Assembly (NCBI GenBank): GCA_012522035.1 | Contig: JAAYLF010000033.1 | Span: 1-5,794, forward strand | Source of the DNA: Clostridiaceae bacterium | Lineage (GTDB): Bacteria > Bacillota > Clostridia > UBA1212 > DUPL01 | Reading direction: 5' to 3' | Length of the DNA: 5,794 bases | In this document: piece after piece, positions 1-5,753 of the stretch | How the letters are laid out: the number at the start of each line of letters is the position of its first letter | How positions within the stretch are numbered: the first letter of the stretch is position 1 | Position numbers and translations under genes: made by a program | Notes under the pieces: generated by a model | The model's database searches: none | What the model saw: only the letters and a program-made list of their open reading frames with translations | What the model was told of the DNA's origin: nothing

Positions 1-9
1 AACAATGAC

Positions 10-2220
10 TTGAAGTCAAGCTTTCCAAAACCTCTTTTGCTTTTGTTTCCCAGGCTGTTCTTTTTGTTTGTGCTAACACTGTCAAGCTTCATATCCAACA
101 AGAAATACATGTATTTTTCCCTGTTGAGCGGGGTTTTTCTATTATGGACGGGAATTCTTGCAAAAGTTTCTCCTGCCGTATATATATCCTTATTTATCAT
201 ATGCGCAGGTTTTTCGCTGTACTTTCATTATCGATATAAAAGAAACGGCATGGAACAAGATCCATACAAAGCCATTTTCAAAAGAATACATTTTTGGACA
301 TTTTCATTTTTGCTTCTGACACTGACAATCGAGCTTGTCCACCAGTTCAATCCCATAAGAGCAATCCCCAGAATTGTTACAAATCCTGACATGTTCATGC
401 TCAATGTGGCAATAGTAATGGGCATAGGCATGTTTGTATTTGTCTGCAAGAAAAGAAGCTATGCCTTTTCCATGTATGCGGCATTCTGGGTTATCTTGTC
501 ATATATTAGTTATCTGAAATACTCCAATGTAAACGAGCCTGTGCTTTTGCTGGATGTCTTTCAAATAAACGAAGGTGTTGCTGCTGCCTTCAAGGTACTT
601 GACTGGATAGATCTGGCACTAATTGTTGTGATACTCGTCGGTCTTGTCATTGGGATAAGGGCATTCAGCAAAAAAGCAAAGAAAGTTGCTTTTGACATGA
701 AAAATCTGGTAGTCATACTTCTTTTGTATGTACTCCTTCCAGGACCAATTATTGGTGCCGGTAGTGTTGGTTCCATGAAAACCCATGAAAGATTCTTAAA
801 AGACATTTTCTTTCATGATGGATTTGTATACAGTTTCATCAATTACTCTTTCAAATCCTCCATTACAGAACCAAAAGGATACAGCGACGAAATCATTGAT
901 GAATTGATTGAAAGCATACACAAGCAGCATACTCCAAAAAGCGGAGAATATCCGGAAATAAAGAATATTATTGTAATCCAGCTTGAGTCCTTTGCAGATC
1001 CTAATCTGTTCCCGGGCGCAAGCTTTGAAAGAGACCCAATACCATTCCTTCATTACCTGGAAGAAAACTTTACAACAGGTACAATTGACGTTCCCGTTTT
1101 TGGAGGTCAAACAGTAAAGAGTGAATTTGAATTCATAACAGGTCTTAACATGAAACTGTTGCCCTATGGCTACAGTCCATATGTTCAGCATATAGACAAG
1201 AATTCAATGGACAGCTTTGCAAGATATATGAAATCTTTGGGCTATACACCTACTGCTATTCACAACTATCAGGGTGAATTTTTCAGCAGACATGAAGTGT
1301 ATAAAAATCTGGGATTCAACAGATTTCTATGCTATGAAACCATGCCCGATATTCAAAAAAGACCGGGTGCCATCTGGGCAAATGACAGCATCCTCAAGGA
1401 TCAGATAGCCATGGTAATTGAAAATACGGAAGGCGGAGACTTTGTGTACACCGTTACCGTCCAGCTGCACAGCAAGTATCTCGTTATTGACGAGAGCGAG
1501 TTCCCCATGGAGTTTGAAATTGATGGTGACGATGAAAAGAAAGCAAGAGTGGCATATTACCTTGGTCAATTGGAAGAGTTTGATGACGCTATAAAAAGTA
1601 TAATAGAGTATCTCGAAAAGAGAGGGGAACCAACTTTTGTACTAATGTACTCAGATCACTTGCCCAACCTCTTCTATGATGTGGAGGAGTTGTCCAAGGA
1701 CGAGAAGTTCACTACCAAGTTCTATACCTGGAACAATGTAGGTTTGGAAAAGTTGCCTGACAGACATCTGGAGCTTTACCATTTGTCGACCTATCTTTGT
1801 GACATGATCGGACTTGACGGAAACCTCGTCAACAAGTTCCACAGGGTATACAATAACGACCCTGAGTATTTCCACTATTACAAACTTTTGCAGTATTATC
1901 TGATGCAGGAAGACATAAACAAGGAAGAGTATGAGAATGATGATTATGAAATAGGTGGAATAATCCCCTTCTATATAGACAGCGTCACCTATGATGAAGA
2001 AAAGAGGACTTTGACAGTAATAGGCGATGGTTTCACCGAGAACACATTTTTATGCATCAACGACAAAGTGTACGAAGCAGAGTATATAAATCAATCGCTT
2101 ATCGTTGTAAGGGATTTTAGAAAACCACTAGTCGAAGGAGACATCATATCAGTACAAATTATCGGTGAGAAATATGGTGCTCTTCTAAGAGAAAGCGAAG
2201 TAATAGTATACAGAGGATAG
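10..2220 (+). CDS. LTA synthase family membrane sulfatase-fold phosphotransferase with extra C-terminal beta domain (5' end uncertain)
   Basis: Polytopic membrane enzyme of the lipoteichoic acid synthase/sulfatase superfamily. Characterised relatives transfer glycerol phosphate from phosphatidylglycerol outside the cell using a catalytic Thr and Mn2+. Hydrophobic segments lie near residues 9-28, 35-51, 55-74, 95-110, 129-146, 152-170, 200-217 and 232-250, more than the usual five. The extracellular domain spans about 318-600. Visible family residues are E326 in QLESF (metal), T368 in GGQTVKSEFEF (nucleophile), H418-N419 and R427, W456 and D459, H487, and D549-H550 in YSDH (metal). All expected catalytic positions are present, so it should be active. 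Residues about 653-734 form an added beta-rich domain. The TTG start gives MKSSF, but the frame is open to the window edge and any RBS would lie outside, so the true start may be upstream. The donor and polymer (teichoic acid, glycan headgroup) cannot be read from sequence. Confidence 0.9.
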   Translation: MKSSFPKPLLLLFPRLFFLFVLTLSSFISNKKYMYFSLLSGVFLLWTGILAKVSPAVYISLFIICAGFSLYFHYRYKRNGMEQDPYKAIFKRIHFWTFSFLLLTLTIELVHQFNPIRAIPRIVTNPDMFMLNVAIVMGIGMFVFVCKKRSYAFSMYAAFWVILSYISYLKYSNVNEPVLLLDVFQINEGVAAAFKVLDWIDLALIVVILVGLVIGIRAFSKKAKKVAFDMKNLVVILLLYVLLPGPIIGAGSVGSMKTHERFLKDIFFHDGFVYSFINYSFKSSITEPKGYSDEIIDELIESIHKQHTPKSGEYPEIKNIIVIQLESFADPNLFPGASFERDPIPFLHYLEENFTTGTIDVPVFGGQTVKSEFEFITGLNMKLLPYGYSPYVQHIDKNSMDSFARYMKSLGYTPTAIHNYQGEFFSRHEVYKNLGFNRFLCYETMPDIQKRPGAIWANDSILKDQIAMVIENTEGGDFVYTVTVQLHSKYLVIDESEFPMEFEIDGDDEKKARVAYYLGQLEEFDDAIKSIIEYLEKRGEPTFVLMYSDHLPNLFYDVEELSKDEKFTTKFYTWNNVGLEKLPDRHLELYHLSTYLCDMIGLDGNLVNKFHRVYNNDPEYFHYYKLLQYYLMQEDINKEEYENDDYEIGGIIPFYIDSVTYDEEKRTLTVIGDGFTENTFLCINDKVYEAEYINQSLIVVRDFRKPLVEGDIISVQIIGEKYGALLRESEVIVYRG

Positions 2221-2240
2221 CAACTTACTGGAATTTCATG

Positions 2241-2277
2241 GAGAAACTGAAGCGCAACGCAACAGTTTCTCTTTTTT
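2241..2277 (+). terminator. Rho-independent terminator after the LTA-synthase-like gene
   Basis: A perfect 9-bp stem, GAGAAACTG (2241-2249) with CAGTTTCTC (2263-2271), is followed directly by six T residues (2272-2277). The 13-nt apical part contains a further GCG/CGC pairing (2252-2254 with 2258-2260) around a CAA triloop. It sits 21 bp after the TAG stop and separates the first gene from the lipoprotein gene. Confidence 0.9.
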
Positions 2278-2280
2278 GTA

Positions 2281-2308
2281 TTGCAAAAAAAGTTAGATAG
2301 CGTACAAT
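2281..2308 (+). promoter_or_regulatory. Candidate sigma-A-type promoter for the lipoprotein gene
   Basis: TTGCAA (2281-2286) and TACAAT (2303-2308) are separated by 16 bp. An overlapping TATAAT at 2308-2313 has no well-spaced -35 partner. The promoter starts four bases after the T-run of the preceding terminator, which supports independent transcription of the downstream gene with a leader of about 25-30 nt. No operator-like repeat was seen. Confidence 0.55.
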
Positions 2309-2328
2309 ATAATGGCAACTAAATAGAA

Positions 2329-2339
2329 AGAAGGGAAAG
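2329..2339 (+). promoter_or_regulatory. RBS that fixes the TTG start of the lipoprotein gene
   Basis: The purine-rich AGAAGGGAAAG has its GGG core at 2333-2335, seven bases before the TTG at 2343. The first in-frame ATG (2364) is poorly spaced from it, and using that ATG would remove the Lys-Lys n-region of the lipoprotein signal peptide. TTG at 2343 is therefore preferred. Confidence 0.7.
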
Positions 2340-2342
2340 TAT

Positions 2343-3956
2343 TTGAAAAAAAGCATTACAAGAATGTTTGTTATTCCAATGGTATTAATACTAACAATAA
2401 GCGCTTTGGCAGGCTGCAGCAACAATGCCGGTTCCGATGATGACTTGCAGCCATACAATTATGTAATCAAGCGTGAAAAACCAGTTATTGAAGCACAAGA
2501 ACCTGTAGAAGGTACCGCTGCAAACTTTAAAGTAAGCAAGGTGTTCAGCGACAATATGGTGCTTCAAAGAGACGAGTATATCAGAATATACGGAACCGCT
2601 GATGCAAGTGATGAAGGTAAAATCGTAACTGCATCCTTTAAAGGGTTGCATGGAAGTGCCACTGTGGAAAATGGCAGGTGGCTGATTACATTGGGAGGAA
2701 CCCTTCCCGCATCGAAAGAATTGGGTCACTCGCTGATTGTTTCAGGAGCTGACGGGGTTAGTTATGAGTTCAAAGATGTGCTGGTTGGCGATGTATTCTG
2801 GATTGTTGGACAGTCAAATATTCAGTACAATTTGGGAACCATGCTGGCAGAACAACCTGACACAGGGCTCGAGCTGAACAAGGATGATGCTATCAGAGTA
2901 TGCATAAACAACCCTCAATCCGGAAAATTCAACGGATCGGATGCAACCACTGTTTATGAAGACTGCATGCTTCACGCTAGAAACGCATGGCAAAAAGCAT
3001 ACAACTATGCCAAATCAGGTTCAGCAATAGGCTATACTTTTGCCAAAAACATATACGATGCAAACAATGGAGAAATCCCCATCGGTATCATTACTTTCGA
3101 ATGCGCAGGAGCTGCATTGTCCGCATTCATGCCTCCGGAAGTCTGTGAAGAAAAAGGCATAGGACTCACACAGAGTAAAGTTCTCGGCGAATCGACTACC
3201 CGCTGGATATGGAACCAGCTAATGTATCCATTCCGTCATATGACAATCAGCGGACTTGTATGGTATCAGGGAGAAAGTGACTGCCTGAATCATCTCTATC
3301 CCATTTACGCAGAGAATCTTGCAGCTACTTTCGAGTTCTATCGTGATACCATAAACCAGAATTATCATGACTTCCCCATCTTTGTAGTTGAGTTCCCATC
3401 AATTTACACAGTGCCTGCTGGAACAAAAGGAGATTGGGCATTTCTTAATTTGGGCAACATTCGTGGTGCAATAAGCAAGGTTGCGCTTCTTTGCGATAAC
3501 GTATTCATGGCAGCAGGATCCGATGTATGGAAGGACAAAAAATACTGGAACAGCTTGCATCCAAAATGCAAGTTTGAACAATCAAAAAGATTGTTGGATC
3601 TGGCTTTGAGTGTTCTTTATGACAAGAGCGACATGGAATATAGCGAAGGTCCGGTAGCGATTAATGTAAAGTACGCGTCCAATAAAAAGAGCGTAACTAT
3701 TATATATAGAAGTGTCGGAGATGGTCTTAAGTACGAAGGCGACAAGATTATCGGTTTTCAAATCTATACCAAAGGTATGTGGATGGATGCGGAAGATGTA
3801 ACCATTGTCGACAACAACAAGATTGTGATCAAATACGACTATAACATTTCAGGAGTAAGATACAACTGTCTTGCTGAGGATAGTTACCCTGAAGAGGTTA
3901 ATCTTTCCAACAGCAGTGGAATACCAGCGGTTGCTTTCTATGACATAGTGGAATAA
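2343..3956 (+). CDS. Lipoprotein, sialate O-acetylesterase-like SGNH hydrolase
   Basis: 537-residue predicted lipoprotein. It has a Lys-Lys n-region, a hydrophobic core and the lipobox L22-A-G-C25, so it should be lipidated at C25 and face outward. Residues about 62-145 resemble the N-terminal beta domain of sialate O-acetylesterases (FSDNMVLQRDEYIRIYGTAD, then GRW). The SGNH-like core follows: GQSN with S158 (block I nucleophile), ECAGAALSAF around G256 (block II), WYQGESD at 307-313 (block III) and LHP with H406 (block V). The C-terminal beta region ends in GIPAVAFYDIVE, like the family's closing motif. Family members remove O-acetyl groups from sialic acids or other glycans. Here the Asp normally two residues before the His is S404 (N403 precedes it), SGQSNM reads VGQSNI, and the block II Glu-x-Trp reads Ser-Ala-Phe, so activity and substrate are uncertain. 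It is convergent with the gene pair downstream. Confidence 0.85.
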   Translation: MKKSITRMFVIPMVLILTISALAGCSNNAGSDDDLQPYNYVIKREKPVIEAQEPVEGTAANFKVSKVFSDNMVLQRDEYIRIYGTADASDEGKIVTASFKGLHGSATVENGRWLITLGGTLPASKELGHSLIVSGADGVSYEFKDVLVGDVFWIVGQSNIQYNLGTMLAEQPDTGLELNKDDAIRVCINNPQSGKFNGSDATTVYEDCMLHARNAWQKAYNYAKSGSAIGYTFAKNIYDANNGEIPIGIITFECAGAALSAFMPPEVCEEKGIGLTQSKVLGESTTRWIWNQLMYPFRHMTISGLVWYQGESDCLNHLYPIYAENLAATFEFYRDTINQNYHDFPIFVVEFPSIYTVPAGTKGDWAFLNLGNIRGAISKVALLCDNVFMAAGSDVWKDKKYWNSLHPKCKFEQSKRLLDLALSVLYDKSDMEYSEGPVAINVKYASNKKSVTIIYRSVGDGLKYEGDKIIGFQIYTKGMWMDAEDVTIVDNNKIVIKYDYNISGVRYNCLAEDSYPEEVNLSNSSGIPAVAFYDIVE

Positions 3957-3990
3957 AAAAGAGGCTGCACTTGGCAGCCTCTTCTTACTT
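3955..3990. terminator. Shared convergent terminator hairpin
   Basis: A perfect 10-bp stem, AAGAGGCTGC (3959-3968) with GCAGCCTCTT (3974-3983), encloses a 5-nt ACTTG loop. It fills the 28-bp gap between two convergent genes. On the minus strand the stem is followed by a run of T (complement of A3955-A3960), making a strong terminator for the minus-strand pair. On the plus strand the following CTTACTTTC is only moderately T-rich, so termination there may be weaker. Confidence 0.88.
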
Positions 3991-4779
3991 TCTTGACTTT
4001 CTAACAATTATTACAGCTACAACAACAGCTGCCAAAATTATAATCACCGATATAATAATACCAAATGTCATGCTTCCCTTTTCTCCATCGTCCAGCTTGG
4101 GAGTGGAGGTGGGTTTTTGAGTTTCTGTTGGTTTGGGAGTCTGGGCTGGTGTGTCTGTAGGTGCTTTTGTGGGCGGTGGAGTTGCATCCCTTACAGGAGT
4201 AAAGTTCTCCGCGTCTTCCTTCGTCTTGAAGAAGCCAAGATACTCCAGATAAAAAGTTTCTCCACCTTCTTCAGCAGCATTTCTTACAGCATCGAATCTC
4301 AATCCTGTAAGTAGTCCTGTCCACCACTGTTCACCCTTGACAGCTCTGGCATCAATAATGAATTCCTTGAACTCTTCGTGTTCCTTGCCTATTATGTAAT
4401 GGAAATTGTTTGTTTCAGCTATCTGCTCATTGTCTCTGATAATATACATTTCAAAGGTTTCGGAAGTGGCACTTTCATTCTTGATCCTTACCTTTATCCA
4501 AGGATACTCTTCCAATTCAATTTCTTCATAAACCTCAAGAAAGAAATATGGATCCTTGCCATGGATATTTATTTGCAGCGCATTGTTGTTATACTCAATA
4601 TCACACATAGAGCCGCTCCATGTTGCTGGAACATAGGTCCATGAATCGTCCCACTCATAATAGAAATCGTATAACAAGCCAGGACCTTCAAATTCGTTTT
4701 CTCCCTCTTCGGCAAATATCAAATTAAGAGACAATAAAAACACAATAAAAACAGCAAGTAAAAGAATTCTATTTTTCAT
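3985..4779 (-). CDS. Surface protein: signal peptide, carbohydrate-binding-like domain, Thr/Pro stalk, C-terminal membrane anchor
   Basis: 264-residue protein not matched to a named family. A signal peptide spans about residues 1-23 (MKNR n-region, possible cleavage after LIFA). An acidic, aromatic-rich beta domain covers about 35-193, with DPY at 76-78, YPWIKVRIKNES at 92-103 and WWTGLLTGLRFD at 152-163 followed by FYLEYLGFF. This order (YPW-(I/M)-x-(V/I)-(R/K)-x-KN, then W-x-G-x-(L/I)-x-x-LR-(F/L)-D, then a hydrophobic closing strand) recalls galactose-binding/CBM-like beta-sandwich modules; that is inference. A Thr/Pro/Lys-rich stalk (194-236), a transmembrane helix (238-259) and the basic tail RKSRK predict a type I orientation with the domain outside. 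No catalytic motif or LPXTG signal was seen. The ATG at 4779 has GGGAG seven bases upstream. It is the second gene of a likely operon with its paralogue. Confidence 0.85.
   Translation of the reverse strand: MKNRILLLAVFIVFLLSLNLIFAEEGENEFEGPGLLYDFYYEWDDSWTYVPATWSGSMCDIEYNNNALQINIHGKDPYFFLEVYEEIELEEYPWIKVRIKNESATSETFEMYIIRDNEQIAETNNFHYIIGKEHEEFKEFIIDARAVKGEQWWTGLLTGLRFDAVRNAAEEGGETFYLEYLGFFKTKEDAENFTPVRDATPPPTKAPTDTPAQTPKPTETQKPTSTPKLDDGEKGSMTFGIIISVIIILAAVVVAVIIVRKSRK
4072..4200 (-). repeat. Low-complexity Thr/Pro stalk-coding segment of the second paralogue
   Basis: Encodes residues 194-236, rich in Thr, Pro and Lys (for example PPPTKAPTDTPAQTPKPTE), then an acidic LDDGEKGS before the transmembrane helix. 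It is the equivalent of the stalk in the upstream paralogue but is diverged at the sequence level, with no exact DNA repeat noted. Confidence 0.5.
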
Positions 4780-4786
4780 AATTCAA

Positions 4787-4793
4787 CTCCCTC
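4787..4793 (-). promoter_or_regulatory. RBS of the second gene of the minus-strand pair
   Basis: On the minus strand GAGGGAG lies seven bases before the ATG at 4779, within the 21-bp gap after the upstream paralogue's TGA. No promoter or terminator fits in that gap, so the two genes are probably cotranscribed and this gene initiates on its own RBS. Confidence 0.75.
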
Positions 4794-4800
4794 TATTCCT

Positions 4801-5661
4801 TCATGTTTTTTTCTTTCTAATGATTATAATACCAGCCACAAAAGCTACCACTACAATACCTCCAACTACGGACAATACAATCACTGTCGAGTTGCTGCCG
4901 CCGCCAGTTTCGTCCTTCTTTGTCCCGGTTTGCTTAGGTGCTTCAGTATTCTGTGTTTGTGTTTTTTCCGGTGTTGCTGTTGGACTCGGTTTTGGCGTGG
5001 CAGTTGGTTTTGGCGTTCTAGCAGCACGATAAGTCTCGATGTCAAAACTGTTTGCCGCTTCCTCTGTTGGGAAAAATGCCACATACTCTATGTACATCTC
5101 AGAACCATATGGAACCTGTCCGCTGGGTTCTGCAACCCACATTCCATCCAGTCTGAGTTCATATATTTCGCCAGTCCAGAAGGTTTCCTCATGATCCAGC
5201 TCATTTATATGCATTGAAGCAATATTCCTTTCAGGAACATTGAAAATATATTCCTTGAATTCCTCATCCTCTGTACTGATATCCACATGGGTGCACGTTG
5301 CAGCGACTATTCCTGTAGTGCTTGTTGAAAAATGCATTTCAAAAACAGGCGCTACACTTTCATTTTTCAGTTTTATTCTCATCCAAGGGTAATCGTCACA
5401 ACTGAACATATAGTCAAGCCTGAATACAACAAAAGGGTCTCCGTTTTCCCCCATCTCAGGATCCTGGGTAGAGATCATATGTACGGCATGATTGTCCCAG
5501 GCTACATTGCAACCATTAAATGTGGAGTAGTAATAATAGAAATCATCTTCGTAATAGAAGTCAATCACAACTGGTTGCAATTCCTCTGATGAAACCATTG
5601 AAGGAAGAATCAGAGTAAATAAAAAAGCAAGCAGAGTTAATAAACTTAATTTGCCCTTCAT
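4801..5661 (-). CDS. Surface protein, paralogue of the following gene: signal peptide, carbohydrate-binding-like domain, Thr/Pro/Lys stalk, C-terminal membrane anchor
   Basis: 286-residue protein with the same architecture as its downstream neighbour. A signal peptide covers about 1-25 (MKGK n-region, cleavage near VSS). An aromatic and acidic beta domain spans about 30-206; its first strand has a run of Tyr (DDFYYYYS, 39-46). Shared motifs are DPF (75-77), YPWMRIKLKNES (91-102), EEFKEYIF (133-140), FWTGEIYELRLD (161-172) and MYIEYVAFF (189-197). The stalk (215-258) contains repeated TPKP/TATP units, followed by a transmembrane helix (259-281) and the basic tail RKKKT. The beta domain carries three Cys (51, 88, 123); C51 lies roughly opposite the single Cys of the paralogue. 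Function is unknown; glycan binding is inferred from the resemblance to CBM-like modules. The start is fixed by AGGAGGT nine bases upstream and an in-frame TAG two codons before the ATG. It is the first gene of the minus-strand unit. Confidence 0.86.
   Translation of the reverse strand: MKGKLSLLTLLAFLFTLILPSMVSSEELQPVVIDFYYEDDFYYYYSTFNGCNVAWDNHAVHMISTQDPEMGENGDPFVVFRLDYMFSCDDYPWMRIKLKNESVAPVFEMHFSTSTTGIVAATCTHVDISTEDEEFKEYIFNVPERNIASMHINELDHEETFWTGEIYELRLDGMWVAEPSGQVPYGSEMYIEYVAFFPTEEAANSFDIETYRAARTPKPTATPKPSPTATPEKTQTQNTEAPKQTGTKKDETGGGSNSTVIVLSVVGGIVVVAFVAGIIIIRKKKT
4888..5019 (-). repeat. Low-complexity stalk-coding repeats (TPKP/TATP units)
   Basis: Encodes residues 215-258 of the first surface paralogue. 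An exact 11-bp unit, GGTTTTGGCGT on the plus strand, recurs at 4988-4998 and 5006-5016 with an 18-bp period (six codons, each copy coding for TPKP). The remainder is degenerate Thr/Pro/Ala/Lys/Gln-rich sequence. Such tracts usually act as flexible, often glycosylated spacers across the wall and can change length by slippage; glycosylation here is inference. Confidence 0.6.
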
Positions 5662-5670
5662 GTTCTACAT

Positions 5671-5677
5671 ACCTCCT
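5671..5677 (-). promoter_or_regulatory. Consensus Shine-Dalgarno with an adjacent ATG-TAG
   Basis: AGGAGGT on the minus strand is a full consensus RBS nine bases before the ATG at 5661. The nine-base spacer is itself ATG-TAG-AAC: an ATG (5670-5668) touches the Shine-Dalgarno and is followed at once by a stop. That ATG is too close to the RBS to be favoured, so the ATG at 5661 is taken as the start. Confidence 0.85.
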
Positions 5678-5691
5678 GGTCGTTTTTCTAT

Positions 5692-5720
5692 ATAATATCA
5701 TGAATTTTCAAAATATTCAA
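5692..5720 (-). promoter_or_regulatory. Strong sigma-A-like promoter of the minus-strand surface-protein pair
   Basis: Reading the minus strand, TTGAAT (5720-5715) and TATTAT (5697-5692) are exactly 17 bp apart in A+T-rich DNA. Initiation should fall near 5685, giving a leader of only about 25 nt that begins just ahead of the AGGAGGT. No riboswitch or attenuator would fit in that leader. Confidence 0.7.
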
Positions 5721-5721
5721 T

Positions 5722-5753
5722 AAATATTAATGATTAGAGTGTCATTAGTATTT
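5722..5753. repeat. A+T-rich inverted repeat upstream of the minus-strand promoter
   Basis: Twelve-base arms, 5722-5733 (ending TTAATGA) and 5742-5753 (starting TCATTAGT), pair fully except for one T-G wobble (5727 with 5748) around an 8-nt spacer TTAGAGTG. The repeat lies immediately beyond the -35 box of the surface-protein promoter, a position suited to an activator or repressor. On the plus strand it runs into seven T residues (5751-5757), so it could instead be a weak terminator for a transcript leaving the surface-protein unit. The sequence does not decide between these. Confidence 0.5.

Noticed and set aside
9..20. Short palindrome CTTGA-AG-TCAAG at the start of the window
   Set aside because: Five-base arms at this composition are expected by chance, and it overlaps the likely start codon of a coding region; there is no flanking sequence to support an operator.
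796..1191. 131-codon open frame on the minus strand inside the LTA-synthase-like gene
   Set aside because: It lies fully antisense to a conserved catalytic domain, its translation is Cys/Phe/Trp-rich without domain features, and it reflects the codon pattern of the real gene.
2391..2729. 112-codon minus-strand open frame over the start of the lipoprotein gene
   Set aside because: It is antisense to the lipobox and N-terminal beta domain of a well-supported gene, has no recognisable protein feature, and the sense strand explains the conservation.
4801..4816. A7 run just before the stop of the first surface paralogue (minus strand), a possible slippage site
   Set aside because: A shift there adds or removes only a few residues after the basic tail and does not fuse it to the next gene, so no programmed frameshift is supported.
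4820..5217. Plus-strand and second-frame minus-strand open frames across the stalk and anchor of the first surface protein
   Set aside because: They arise from low-complexity Thr/Pro/Lys codons read in other frames or on the other strand; the Val/Gly/Phe-rich or Gln/Arg-rich translations are typical artefacts.
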